Shown piece by piece: positions 10,201-24,688 of a stretch of DNA of 64,000 bases. The stretch is taken from positions 12,648,001 to 12,712,000 of the forward strand of contig CM082580.2 of NCBI GenBank assembly GCA_040954595.2, given 5' to 3'. This DNA comes from Balanoglossus misakiensis (taxonomy: Eukaryota > Hemichordata). A model generated the notes under the pieces. The model did not search any database. It worked only from the letters and a program-made list of their open reading frames with translations, and was not told the DNA's origin. Positions within the stretch are counted from its first letter, which is position 1, and every line of letters begins with the position of its first letter. Made by a program: the position numbers and the translations under genes.

Positions 10201-13200
10201 AACACACTCTCATGGATGATTATAATTGGCACCAAACGCGAACAGATACCAGAAGGGAGGCATAAAACTTTAACTGTGTGTTATACAGCAAAGTTCTTTA
10301 ACCTACTGAGTATATGGATTTCAACCAAACTGATTCTCTCAAGGTATAAGCAAATCCATTAACTGGCAGCCCTCAGTGCAAGTACATGTATGAGTATTAA
10401 TGTACACACATGGGAACTGTAGAATATGAATGCATCGCGAAAATCAATATCTATAGACGCAACACATGGCATATACAGCAAAGTTATAAGGTGTCCCTTG
10501 AGAGAGACAGACCCAAATCAGATGTGTGTCTTTTTATCGCCTGACTGGAGACAGCACCAACCCTTTTTATGGCAAGAACGTGTTGGTTTTATAGCCATGA
10601 AATGACCAGAATCAGAGAGTGTGTTTGAGCAGTACAAATGCAGCACTTGACAGTTTAAGTAACAACATCAATGTTTGCTTGCATTCACGCATTTATCTAA
10701 TAAATAATGCCATATGTTACCCAGAGAGCAGAAAGTAATGACACTTCAGCCCTTTCGGGAAGCAAGGTCACACATTTCCAGGGTGATAAACAAAAATCTA
10801 AACGCCTGTGTGCATACATGATACATGTTGGAATAAAAAAAAACCCATTTCTTTCACCCCATCTTCTCCCCCTCCCAGCACTTCCTAGGGCCCTCACCTG
10901 ACGGAACCTCCCTCTTGAAAAACAACATATACTCATTTAATCTGATAAAAAGATCAGATTTTGTAACTGAATTAATCTTCATGAACTCACACCCACTTTA
11001 ATATGTCACATGACCAATTAAAATGATTAACTATTGAGCATTATAAAGCTTTTTTTTTCTCCTGCTAGTTCCCAAACAGCACAATAGGTGCTGCAGCAAC
11101 AATGGAATAGAATGGTTGACCTGAAACACATTCTTGGATCACCAGGTCTTTTGTTGTCATTAATGATGCTTCAAAAACATTATAATTTTGCATGTGTGTT
11201 ATACATGTACACAGGATACCATTAAAGTCGTTCTTTATTTTCCTCGCGATCAACCTGTTACATGTGTTATCTTACTCTTTTGGAAAACATTATATTCTGC
11301 TGACTGCGAGAAGGCAATTGCTGTAATAGCCCAAGCTCCTCTCATGAGGGCCATCAACGTACAGGTTGTCTACTCTCTGTATCTACGTGTACGCCATGCA
11401 AATTTGGTTTTTCCCGCTGATCGCAATTTTCCCTCCCACTCAGTCACCTTTGCTTTGTGGTTCAAAGCACACTAATATACGGGTGACACTGATTGTCAGC
11501 TATGACGATATTTCGAAAAATTCAGTGCTGAATCACGTGAGGATCAGGGAACAAAGTTCAAAGTTCAAGGGTGAACACCAAGGTGATGCATCCCACAATG
11601 CATGCTCTGAGCTGAGGAACTTGCAAATAAGAAATCTGCTGGCAGAACCTGCACTATAAACACATAAGGTCTACTGGCCTGACCGTACCTTCTGAAATAA
11701 ATCCCTGCATAGACTCCATGTCATAGGTCTGCGCTGTCCTTTGAACATCCTGAAATAAAACACGATATGATATATCATAATTAGACGAGTGATGACAGCC
11801 AAGAACGGGGCCAGTCATCAGTTCTAGATCAGTTTCTGAGGCAATCAGCTCAGCTTTGTGAAAAATTTTCAAAAACCTGTCGCCACATGTCATTTTATTG
11901 ATCAACGCAAGTTAATAACATTCAGCTATTTAGGAAGTGCAACAGCATGACAAGACAGCCTTTAGACATAGCTATTTTCCCCCATATACACACAAGCCAA
12001 TAGTTAGAAATTAAGCTATATATCTACACGGAAGGACACTAGCTGTCACACACAATCATCTCAAAGTATTGTAGCCTTATCATTATAAGTGTTCATTCAT
12101 CTTTCAATCTGGCCACCACATTCTCATCTATAAACACATGACACATACATACATGTACACACTCATGTGTAATTTATTATAAAACATTCATCCATACAAT
12201 CATACACATAATGATGTAAGTGTATTTATTTAACATATTAACACATACACTTTGCTTCTACCATATGGACAGCCTTTACCAACTCTACCCGAGCACTGGT
12301 TACCTAGCAACAGACCTTTTCATCATTGCCAAATGTGTCTGTATCCACCACAAGAATCAATCATGCCCATCAGTCTTTCATCATCGGAAATATGGCAAAC
12401 CACTTCATATAATTTTTCAAGTTTTCTGTCAAGAGAGACCTTGACCAAATATCTAGGACCAGTTAATCAGCTGGAGGGAAATATACTGCCATACCTGAAC
12501 CACTGACTCATAAATAATGGCTATAACATTATGATAAATTTGCGTCCTCCTTCTGAAGTGATCTTTCAAACTCCTTCATGATGAGAAGTGCAATTCTGCT
12601 CTATCAGCGACATTTATTTCAGCTAGGGTCTTCTGGAATAGCGCTTTGCCATGATAATCAGTGTTTAGGATTAGCACTAGAAAATGTTCAGATTACCGAT
12701 AAACCACTGTGACCACACTCTGACCACTGGTAGTCCTCATTGGCAATGTGACAACTGGTCCAGAGTACACTGACCTCTGTAGGTGTCTATGTACTTACCT
12801 CTCCTTGTGTGATAACTTTGTTGACCACAAACTGACCATCCTGCTGTACAATAAAAGTTTTTCTGTCTAGAGGGTGATCTTCAAGCTAGAATTAATTAGA
12901 GAATATACTTTGGTTATTCAAAAGATAACTATAAAAGAATAATGATGTTGACATTATAGTAACATCTTTATTATCACCTTGTCAACCATTCTGAAATATT
13001 AATTTTGATAACAAGTAAAACATTGTCAAGAGAACATACATTATTTAAATTTTACACTTGTATCTGACCCACTTGAAAAAGACAATATGCAAACAACAAG
13101 CCCTGAAAACCTGTGTTAAAGAATGTACATAGAAAATATCAATTTTATTGCATAATTTGCAGGGCTGTGTATCTTTCTTATTATACCTATCATTATCTAT

Positions 13201-16200
13201 TCGATTGGATATCTAATCACCATTCATAGCTGTGAAGTAGGCACAAAATTATACAGATTAGTGGGGGGAAAAAATCAAAGGTCACCATCCATTTGATAGT
13301 TACCGATATTAGATTTTGCGATGAAAGATTGTTGCACACGTATGATATCATCCTCTGCACTAAAACTGAACACAAGCTGCATTTATTTTTAACCACAACA
13401 AAACACTGAATGTCCATGTATGACAGATCTATAAACTGTCAGGTTTCACCCGTTTCAGCAATCTGAAACTCAGCATTTCTCTCCACTGAGCCAGCGGCCT
13501 ATCACAACCCCCTGGGTAGAACGTGTCACTGTCTTGTCAGACCTCAAGCTAACCTCTCAGTCAAAAGGGGGCATAAAAGTCTGACCTTTTACAAGCAGCT
13601 CTGTGATTGGTTGACTTCGCATAGGGGAATGTCTGTCACCTTGGAGACTAGCACTGACTTCTCTCTCGCATACATTTGCAGGAAAGCATGAGAATGAAGA
13701 TAAAGCACATGCCCTGTCTCAAGAGGGCAACCCTTCAAGGTCAGGGCATGATGTCGTCCAGTGAGACGAAAGTCGGAATGGCATTCATCACGTGAACGAC
13801 CTATCCTTTTTACAATTGACCAAATTTGCCAACTGTGCAAATTAAATTTCAAGAACTCAAAAAACAAGGTTTCGAGTGAAAACAACTGCCACAAATTGTT
13901 CACAAATGATATCAACCGGCCTCACACAATGACACATCTATACACTTCAGCCATTTTCAAGTTGAAGCAGTTGATTAATTTAAACATTTTCCCCTAATAT
14001 ACCAAATAACTAAATTTGAACTGAGGAATATAACTTCAAGCGTTCATGATTTTTCAGATGCCACTTTTCCATTTCACGAGAGGCTTACATGAATGTTGAA
14101 GTATATGCATCTACAAATTTGTCAGAACACAAGTACATTTGTACACTCAGCGCAAACAACCTTATTCACATGCTCTCAGTGTTTCACAAGATCCGCACGC
14201 TCGCTTGGCATTTATCAAAGCAAAGTCTTATTATTAAATTAGGCATTTTTATTCCCTCCAGAGAGCGTTCGCTAGACCAGCTGCAGTACGATAAATCGTC
14301 CCCAGAGCCCCCACAACACCGGCTATTGGAACAAGAACGCACTGTCGACTAAAACGGTTTAACTGATTGGCGGGGTCTGGCCAATATTGATTGCAGATTT
14401 GTTTGATTTCCTTCTTCCATCGCTTCTCAAAATTGAAATGGTGATGGAATGTCTCACCCCAGCTGAATGTTAAGTGCTCATTTCCCCGCTTGAGTAATTG
14501 AAAAGAAAAAAAGCCAACCCTGCCTAGTACAAGTGTACTGAGCACCCCGGCGTATTTTCTTGTCTGTCACACGCTCCTTCATTTCTCTGTCTCTGTCAAA
14601 GTAACATTGATTACATTTCAGCAGAAAACTTCCTCTAGGCTGGCAAGCAACATCCAAGATACTTTGGCACGATTTTTCATTGCTTGCAGGCCTTCTCTCG
14701 GTTATCATTTTTCAGCCGTGGACACAGAAAACCGCTGCAGTAATCTAATATACCAGTGGCCTAGCTGCTTTTGCTGTTAATGGCTCGGCAGTTTTTGCAC
14801 TTGATCACCCAATTCCTTCGCACGTACAACAGCACAGCAATCAAATTCTGCTGGCCACAGGTCTGCATCCAGGGCACATAATAAACACGGCTAAATTACA
14901 TCATAAAAATTCCTTTCACCTGATATATTTACTGTATTGCCCTAAAGGTGAGTGATAAAAAGCCATCATTTCTCACTGTGGACTGACAGGCTTTTCAAAA
15001 GAGAAGATTAGCCAACAGAATTAAACAGGGGACTGTACATACAATCACAGATTGTGACTTCAAACCTCTGATCCTTTCCATGGGATACAGGTGGTCAAAA
15101 AAACAAAAGGCTGTTACATGAAATGGCAGTGGACAAATAAATAAACTTTGCCAAATTCCAGCACACAAGACCTGTTCATGTGTTCAGTGCACTTTAGGTA
15201 ATTCATGGATATTGATGACAAACAAATCAATGGTTTGCTTGGTAAATAGTGAAAAGTAACCAGGTCACCGAATGATAAATTGAGCAATATATATGAACAA
15301 ATACATCACAATGTAAACCATCAACAAGGCTCAGCTTTCCACTTCGCAAATAAAAATACAGCCATTAATCGCCTAGATTAACATGGCCAGCAGATATTTA
15401 TTGCTGAGTTTAACCCACCCTTGCAATAAAAGTGATACTGCTAACACATTAATAACATGGTATCTCTCCAAGACCTCATGCACATGGCTGTAGGCTATTG
15501 GCTGTGACAAGTTATTTTGAAATCTATACTAGAGCCACCAATCACTCTTTTTTTTTAAAACTAAAATTTCCGTGTCTCTGGGATTTTTCTTCCTCAAAGT
15601 GCATGCAGACATGTACCACGTCACAGAGATTGTAACTGTGCACAAAACATAGACAGTAGGTGAAGTACTTGTACACAGCATGAAAGGTCACTCCACTTTG
15701 ACTTCAACCGTGACTGAAAGTGTGACATACATGTATGAAGTGAAACATAGGACCACCCATCACTAGTTGTACTTTAAAGAAGTCTTACAACCACTCAGAA
15801 GACATAAAAAGGACAAAATATCAATTTATATACATGGTAAATCCCTAAATCTCGCCTCATAAAATGGTAGTAAAATAAATCTACACGATTGAAGCTGAAT
15901 AATGAACTTGGAATTTGTTTCACAAGTCTTAAGTATCAAGCGCTGCGGAGGCCAGAACATCTGGCAAGGCAAGGGGATTTTCATAAATGTCAACAAAGTG
16001 ATTATTAAAAATCAAGAGCAATTAACGTACATGTAAAGAAGGACGCACAGTAGGATTTCACCTCATCAACTATGCCTGGATAATAAAAATGTGTGGAGGC
16101 CTCATCTTGATTTACTACCTAAGTGCCAGCCAACTGCCTTGCAATATTTGAAAATGAGTATTTCTCATATTATAGTTTGAGGGGGTTGGGGGGGGGGGGG

Positions 16201-19200
16201 TGTTGGCATCAAGAAACTTTACATGATTGCAACCTAGATACATTGTACTTTCATCTGTCATAATAACATGAATGTACACTATATTTTGAAGCAGATCAGA
16301 TTTGTCTGAATGCTAAATTGATAATTACACACCATCAGCAAAACAGTTAATTCAATTTTATCCTCTGCCGTTCCCTTGATGGCTTTTCATCAAATCTAAT
16401 GGCTTTTGCAAGTCTTCGGTATAAGCAATTATGGAAAAATGCAATCTCATATCCAACATTTTATGCTTTGCCAGATTTCTAATGGGATATTCCATAAAAT
16501 TTTATGGTTTTTTCACCTGACTTTAAATTCATGTGATTGTGAAAACAAGAAGTGCTTTGTAATTTGACTTCAACATCAGTTGCTTTCTACTGCCAATTTT
16601 CAGTATTGACACTGAAACTGAAATAAGCCATGTTTCTCGGTAAGCATTTTCATCAAAATCTCTCACCTTTAGCTAGATTGGACAGTACTCCATCAAAATT
16701 GATCACAGCACCATGAAGTCTCAAAATATATGTTTAAATGTCAATACTATGCATTGTATATCACTATATAGAAATAACTGGTAAACTTTAATGTAACTGA
16801 TGTGCTCAGGGAATAATATCATTCGACCAAGCTCTCACTTTGGATCTCCTAAACAACTTCAACACAGAGAATGTCCTCAGGGGTGTTTGCTTGGTAATTT
16901 ATCACTCCACAAGTTACACAATATGCCACTGACAGTTATGATGGATGGCAGTACAAAAGAGACTGCAGCAAGAATGCTAGGAACTGTGTAATGATGTAAT
17001 AAATGTATGTTCTCCAGGCATATATGATCCCTGTGCACAAGAAAAAACAACCAGCGAAGCATGAATATATGTTGCTTTTAATAGCCCCCGCGTGATAGTA
17101 CAGGCCTAATATTTTGCAGCTCAGTCACTCTTTATAAAGCATAATTCCAATCTATGGTTGCCCTATTCAACAAATATGTAAATTTGAACTGATGTGAAGT
17201 CAATTTGAGAGGAAAAAAATCAGATGCAATTTTTTGACGGACAATTGGGGATCACCATCATTATATCCAGACATCAATTGCATGTGATGGCACATATCTC
17301 TTTTACTAATAAATTTACAGAGAGTATGGCCTTCAGAAATGCATGATCCCTGGACAGTAAAAGGTCCAGTAAAGCCTGAATAAACATGCAGGGTACTTTC
17401 CATGAGCTGTGATGTAAGAATATTAATTTGTTTTTGCTCACAGAAACTGAGCATGGTACAAAATTAATTCTACTGGTTCCCTTTGTCTGTCAGTCATCTT
17501 TGTTCGACTCTGAAGGCCACCACTCTTTTCAAACATAATCAAAATGCTATTCTACAGTTGATGTACAATGTGTTCTGCACTAGAAAACCCCCCACAATAT
17601 GCTATAGGTGAAGTTTAATAATGAAGATTCTTCATCATGTGATATGGATCAATATGTTTCCCATGACAAAAGTACTTAATTACCTTTCAACAGGTCCTAC
17701 ATGTATATCTGTCAAATGCAGCACTCAATGAAATCAGCACTGAGCTACTGTTGACACGGCATGGTTTTTCAAAGGAGTTTTGTTAATTTATTTTGTTCAA
17801 TTTTGAATACAACAATTCTGATCTCAAAACCAAACACAGTTACCAAATGATTTTCATTTCAGCACTTAATTCAATTTCATTTAACTGGGCTATGTACATG
17901 TATGTGCAAAATATCATGAAAGTGAAAATAGCAGAAGTGGTAATTCCCAATACAAGCCTGTGAGGGAAGACACGTTTCATGTCCTGCTCGAGTGCATCTA
18001 CATCCTTTAGTGGCTGATTTCTGCGAAAGATACACCACACAGAATAAAAGAGAGAGGCGTGAAGAAACTCACCTTGACATACTCGTGATGCTGCTGTTCC
18101 AGCGTTTCAAGGGATCTGGACACGTAAGCTGCCGAGCGGAACAAATCAAGCAAATGATTAATAAAACTCCTTGGAGATACAGATTGCGGTAATGGTTTGA
18201 ATCCGATTGATTCACACCGCACAGAACCCCCAGACACTTCTCGGTTTACGGTGCTGCTTTTATTTATACATTGCCTACATTATACAGAGAGTGGATCTCT
18301 CCATATTTAACAATCCTGCAAATATTCTCATACAGGTGCAATTCTTTGTATATAAGCACCTTGTGAAGAAATCTACACTTCCCCCCCCCCCCCCCCCCCC
18401 CCATTTTAGCTAGTTTCATATATACACACACTTGTATCAGAGGTGAATTCAACTTCCAGCTGAAAGGGCACGTGTTCGTGACAGAATTTGAATGCTGTCA
18501 GTGTCATTCAATACACACTCTGCATGTAAAACCTCACTACATGTATTGTAAAAGATATGCTGTATTAAAGCATCATTGTTATTCCGTGATCATCGCTGAG
18601 CCACTGGGTTCCAAACCCCCCCTGAAACTAGAAAATGAATGGCATAGGGGGATATATGACAAGAAACCACCCCTGGATGTGTACTTTCACATTGTGGAGA
18701 TAATGGAAACGACTCGGCTCGAGGGCTGACGGATTAACGAGAACACCATACCGACACGACCGTCAGTCTGGGAAAGTATAGGTTTGGCAGACGTTTGCCT
18801 CTACCTCTCCCCTTGGGCTAACTCCTGTGTCAAGATGTCACAATTTAAATTCCATTAGTATGATCAGGTGATAAAATGTGGCCTTGCTGATGTCATAAAT
18901 TGAAACACAGTTCCACAGGTGTTGCCATTATCTCTGATATCATTTTAGCGCGGGTCAAAAATATGTCACAATGTAAGGAATATGATTTCAGAATTAGCCA
19001 TTACTACGTATAAAGGCTTCAATTAGCCAGGCACTGATATTTTCTCCATATTATTGCCTACATCTGAAATTATGATAAAAATATATTTAAAAAAAAAACA
19101 TACGGCATGAGTGAGTCAACAAATGCTTTATATTAGCTGAAAACACAATGTCTCCTCATTTACATTAATTAATGATGACATCACAAATAAGAGTCATTCA

Positions 19201-22200
19201 GCTACTCTTGAGTTGTTCGATTGGGAATAATTCCACAGACATATAAATCATTATTCTCAAGGCCTACTCGCATTACTATGGCTCCAGCTATTACCTAACG
19301 GTCCAATTTAATCCTGTTTGATCTACCTTGAGAGAATAGAAAAAAAACTTTCATCCTGGTTGACAACGAAAACCAACCTGCAATGACCGACTGGGGAAAT
19401 TAGCCTCTGCTCCATGCATTATTAACACTGTTGTGTTCCGAATTTGATCTGCTTTGCAAAAGAGATGAATTACTAATGTAAAATGGGGCAGCGACATATG
19501 TCTATGAGATGCAAACATCCTTGTCAACACCGAGCACCTTTCTCCTCTCGGAGAAGCATTTAAAACTGTTCAAAACTCATCATTTAATCTGGAGCAGTTG
19601 TCAGACATTCCACAGGAAAACGATCACCCTCCATGAGCAAGATTCTGTGCCAGATTGTAAGAGATACGGATGATCTATCGCCCAAAGTACCGTGGCAGTG
19701 GACACTATTGCGTCATTACAGGAAGTAAACCCCGGGTTAAGATATCTATCTGTACATTTTTCATCACATAGATACATTCAACAATTTTTCATGAGGAAGA
19801 ATTGCAACTACTTTGTATTTGGACTACCGTTTGGGCTGTAAGTCTCACATAAACTTCTGTCTGAACTGTAAATGCGGGAAATGCAACAGCAGCTGTCACT
19901 TCTCTCATTCACAGAATAAATACTTCAAACCAGTGTGTGGAGTTATGCTGCGAGAGGTGTGCACCTACTCACGTAACTGTAGCTATCAATTAAACATTAA
20001 GAGAATGGTGTGGGCTGCGTTTTATAACAAGTGATGATTGATATTATGTGCAGATGAGATCATTTTAAAAAGATGCAATACTGCCAACTTCAAAATATTT
20101 TGATTACATTTGATTCCATGAGATATTACTTGCTGTAACAGACAGTACCAGCAACTTTTGATAATGTTGTTAATTTTTGCATATCAATTCGTCCTGAGGA
20201 GTATAACAAGGAATTGCATACAGTCCCTTTAATTTGTTCGTTGTCAAGAGACAGCTCTCAAAAATATGATACCTGATCAATAATAATTAATATAATCATA
20301 TCGCCAAACCAGACTGAACGATTGCCGGATTTACGCAATATTGCCCATCTGTCAAAAGTGGAAGGGAGATTAATGACAGAATGGGATGACAGCCTTTTGC
20401 ACATATGGAATCATTTGATAATATATTTCCCCTGAAATAATTCAAATTCTTTGGCTTGAAATTGAGTGAATTGGGCACAATTGTCGCTTCCTGTGGCATC
20501 CTAGATAAAGCACTGTGCCACGTCTCTCATCATGTCAATGTCAAAGTATAGAGCAAAGTCAACATAGCTCCTTAGGTAGCTGTTAAAATGCACCTTGTGA
20601 CAAACTGGTTACTTTCAATCACACTACATACATACATGTATATATCACATGTATTATTTCAAATGGGTCCAAAACAACCTTTGTTAATAGTGCTACAGAC
20701 AGTTTCTCCTCTAAACTTTCGTCACTTGCATCCTAAATACATCCTACAGAGCCTGATTCAGATTGTCAATTCAGGTATAGTTCAATCAGGGCCCACACAG
20801 TCTGCACCCATACACCCAGCAACTATCTCTCCAGCTAGAAGTGGAAAGCAGCCGAAGCCTGTATGTTTTATGTGATTACTTCAACGCAAGCCAAATTAAA
20901 ATCTAATTTTAGAAGTGGGGTGAAATGAGCATGTAGGGCGAAGACTGGGCCCCCGCGTAAGAGTCTGAGCGAGAAAATTACATTTACAGGAGAGGAGATT
21001 GGCTTACTCGAGATTCGGTAAGTGTCCGAGTTCACGTAATAAAAGGTACATCTACAGCGTTAAAGTAATAGCAAGTCACCAATAACACACCTACGTTTCT
21101 GTCCCTCATTTGTATTGTGAAATTGTCTGTCTCTTGCCTGGTTAGAAGCTCATCTAAGCAACCATTTACATTTAGATTGATTTTTTAGATGACATCTTAC
21201 ACAGAAATTGGAGTGTTTTTCGCCGAAATTGGTGTCTTCAACTTAGTAATTCAATTGAGCATGTTCATCATTTGAAAGAGATTTCTGGACACAGGTGATT
21301 GTCACAACAGTCGTCACGCTTGCAGAAATATACAGTGTCCAGATATAATCCTTTTTGTCTGCCCGAAGCTGTCTTGTTCCTTGACAAATTTTTGTTTGAG
21401 TGAGTGCAGTGAATGACAATGCTTGTAGTAAATGCACTTAGTATTAAACCCGTCTGATGTCATTTTTTTTTATTTACATGTCATGACCCTTGACTCTGGT
21501 GCTCACCTGTGATCGATGTACCGCACGGCACGTTGTCGATTGCACCGTGGCTGTTTGCGTGAATAAGGTAGCAGTCCTCGCTGTTCTTGCGTGCTGGTTC
21601 CACGGTCACTGTGAACTCGCCCAGCTCTTTGCCAGTGTCAGACGTGGTCACCAGCGAGTCGGTGAACAAGATTCTGTTGATGTCTGTATCCCCTACGAGA
21701 GGCAATCATGGACGAAATTTCAAGTTGGTGCGAGATGCAAGATAAACAGCTGTACAAAGCTGATCACCAACAAGAACGGTGCAAATAATGTTAGCTAACA
21801 AATGCTTTACATATGAAGATGGTTACATATGGACATGTACATATAGCTACCAAATGTACACTGAATTAAAAACTTCTTGTAACATGATATTGCATATACG
21901 CAAGCCTCACTGCAACCTGGTTACAACTTGTATCGTGCATCTATGTTTAAATAATTACAAAACCGCGATAGCGATCAAATACAAACACAATATTCTAAAA
22001 GAACAGGCAACCTTTTTGCTCAACTCTTGAGAAACATGATACATACTAATATGCCCATAAAAATCATACTCCCCAATTATACATTTTTTATGGTAATATC
22101 TTTTCCTCAAGAAGCACTTGGGAGTGGGGAGAGAGAGATGATATGACATGCTCAGTAGATAGAGTGTATTTATCCGAACATAAACTTACTAATAGTTCGG

Positions 22201-23682
22201 AGATACTCTATAGCACCAGCAGATGCCTGTGGTAATGGATCAGCACTGACTTCTTCTCCATCACTAAAACAAATAAGAAAATCATTCTCAAAATGTTAAT
22301 CGCAAAACAAGGCAGTCTTTTTATGAGAAGGGCTTGTCGGGAAGAGGGTACTTCAAGGAGCATAAACACCAACCAGCTCTCTGCAACAATTAAGCAAGTC
22401 ATTTGCTTAATTTTCAAAAATAGCCTTATTCTGCTACACAAAGTCATACACTGTACATCTGTTCGTAATTAAATGCCAATTTAGTTTTTCATATCACGAC
22501 TATGAGTCCATGAGTCTGCTAACACAGACAAGAACATTGACCTTCTAACCTGCCATACTTTGAAGTGCCATCAATGTTCCCAATGACTCAGGCTGGCAAT
22601 AATGATGCACAATATTGTAGCATGATGAAGAGATTAAAATAAGCCTCAATCTGCTGTCTTGATGACAAGAAAATGCCCAACATTTTGTAGACTCCTGCTA
22701 TTTCAGTCAATAATCGCAGAGACTGAAGTTTCGATTATCCTGAACTTTGGCTGGAAAATTTCTGGCTGATCATTTAAGAGAGTATAATCACCCAGGTAGT
22801 ATAATCACATAATAATGTCTACAATATTATTCACAAGGATTGTAACCTTGCCAATTTATTCCTCCTGATTGTACACAATGCACAATAGTACTCATGTACT
22901 GTTCTGGTTCACAGAAGTTAAGCATGGTGCATCATGTTTTTTTTTAATCCACAGTGTATTGAAATAGGCAGGATCACTATGGTTACAAGGCCCACTTCCC
23001 ATTAATCGGATATCTAAGTTATCTGATTGTTTTTGTAGATTCTGGGAAATCTCAAAAATTGCTGGCAGAGATCTTAAAGCATTACAATATGAAGCAGTAT
23101 ATACTGCAACTACTAGTATTTACTGCAGCAGAACTGACTACAGTTCTGCGCTGCAGCTCGACATACAATTTTGTATGTCGAGAACACACAACTCCGAATT
23201 ACATCAACCGGGTAATAGATAATGTAACTTGTAAGCGAGAATGAACAGCGACATGCACGATTCTATCTATATAGACAACGATCCGCCTTCCATATATATC
23301 AGGCCGTGTCCGCACAATTTGACTCGGTTTGATCGCAGAATTTAAAACGGCAATTATAAAAAACAGTTGAATTGCATTCTAAAACCACACTCATATCAAC
23401 GCGATTTTGCGTTCTCTAGTGTAATCACATTTCATTTCTGGAAAACTATGGGTATTCACGTCAAATTACCATAACAATAGTACACTGTCTCTCTATCATT
23501 TACGTTGACGACGGTTGACAACGCGCGACGCGTAGCAGTCGACATGGTTGGGCAACGTTGTTTTGCTTTTATGTGTTGACTTACCCGGCTGCAGTTGCTT
23601 CGGGCCCGCTGTCCATGGGTATCTCCACGTCGGGACTCTCTCTCACGATTTCTTCTGGAGCTTCATTTACTTCTTCTTCCAT
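7210..23682 (-). CDS. CATIP: Ciliogenesis-associated TTC17-interacting protein (ten exons, complete)
   Basis: Exons in transcript order: 23585-23682, 22190-22263, 21507-21692, 18073-18128, 12799-12885, 11689-11749, 9360-9463, 9069-9193, 8058-8223 and 7210-7446. All phases close to 397 residues, near the human length of about 387. Diagnostic blocks recalled from vertebrate CATIP: AYVSRSLETLEQQHHEYVK (exon 4), ENCAFISFDSETNLSTATY (exon 7), IERTIHSAHDLPTSWQSYF (exon 8), SRVQVGSPVT plus WEEDMQLYSKFLDRK (exon 9) and DFLQFLLLRKPDNVVAFAG (exon 10). CATIP works with TTC17 in actin polymerisation and primary cilium formation. The N-terminus is acidic (MEEEVNEAPEE) and the ATG context is gcaacATGg. Introns are long, the largest 12886-18072. 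RFX-like sites lie upstream (separate entry), fitting a ciliary gene. Confidence 0.95.
12886..18072 (-). other. Large CATIP intron 4
   Basis: A 5.2 kb AT-rich intron between the exon ending EYVK and the exon starting LEDHPLDRK. It contains a G5TTG13 run at 16181-16200 and several ACATGTA motifs. All ORFs in it are short and without family resemblance. Confidence 0.7.
18381..18402. repeat. C22 homopolymer in CATIP intron
   Basis: An uninterrupted run of 22 C on the plus strand, which is G22 in the CATIP pre-mRNA. The length is likely variable between individuals and assemblies. Confidence 0.9.
23094..23182. repeat. Cluster of three adjacent short inverted repeats
   Basis: Three hairpin-capable sequences follow one another in CATIP intron 1. 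First is GCAGTATATACTGC (23094-23107, perfect palindrome). Second is GCAGAACT-6nt-AGTTCTGC (23128-23149), itself flanked by CTGCAG on both sides. Third is CTCGACATACA-ATTT-TGTATGTCGAG (23157-23182, 11-bp perfect arms). Function unknown. Confidence 0.75.
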
Positions 23683-24688
23683 GTTGCGAACTGGTGACTC
23701 TCTGTTATTCTACCAAACAATCTTCATAAGCCGGAGTTCAAAAACGCCCACCAATCCTTCCTAAGATACAAAAATACGAAACGGTCGCACGTCACATAGG
23801 CAACCTAGCCTATGACAGAAAAACAAAATGGCCGCCTTACGTCACTATGGTATTATGTAAATGAGGGGTCGCGGGTTCAACTCAGGGCAAGCAACTGACG
23901 ACAACACGCTATATCTCAATGTAATATATTTGATTTTTCAACAGATTTAAGGAATTGGTGATTTTTACATCGTTGTAGACGTTAGCAAAATGAAAAGTTT
24001 TTTTTCCTGTAAACACGCGACTATACGGGGTGAAGTAAAGGCAAGAAGCGTTGGCACACAAGAAGTGACACAGTTACCTTTTCAGAAGTTGTTTAAACTG
24101 CCGCTCACACTCACTCGACGTCAAATTGCTATGGAAACGCTTTCCATTTACGAGGCAAATCAGTAAAATACTTTTATTGCACACTTTACATTTTATGTGG
24201 GACGACAGAAACGAGTGGAGATGCAAAAGAGGCTTACAATAACCTCGGGTTTCAAGGCCGTAGATGGAAAATAATTTCAGAGAAACAGAAATTATTTGAT
24301 GACAACTGGCTCCCCGGTGCCAATGTCCCGTTGAAATAAATAAAAAGTAATATACATCAAACTAATCATATAAATTTACGCAAAGTAATGCATCCGACTA
24401 TTTTGTGTGGCTATAACGCACTCCATTATGTTAATTGTGGTCAATACATATTTTCCACTTTATGTTCATTATACAAGGTGGGTGATTGAGCATTTCAGTG
24501 CGCTGATAAACTTAACAAAATCTTTCAAAGTCATCAGAGAGCGACTTCAAACGCGACGTGCTGGATATAGAGAACGATTTTTGTTGTTTACCCCAAGAGG
24601 GCGCTAAAATGTCACATCCACGTGTACTGACATGACCTTTAACCTATTAAACTGGATTTGGAGGCGAGGGGACCGAAGTGTATGCAAC
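23683..24688. promoter_or_regulatory. Shared upstream region of CATIP (-) and MARC (+)
   Basis: About 1 kb separates the two divergent ATGs. Near CATIP, GTCACATAGGCAAC (23791-23804) has a perfect RGYAAC half of an RFX X-box. ATTGCTATGGAAAC (24125-24138) fits the X-box consensus GTTGCYATGGYAAC at 12 of 14 positions. A tRNA B-box-like GGGTTCAACTC occurs near 23872. CACGTG is at 24619. No coding sequence was recognised. Confidence 0.5.

Noticed and set aside
10880-10925. Donor-like site after GGAGGTTCCGTCAG on the minus strand, considered as a CATIP mini-exon
   Set aside because: Exons 6 and 7 of CATIP (11689-11749 and 9360-9463) join in phase and align continuously to vertebrate CATIP, leaving no room for it.
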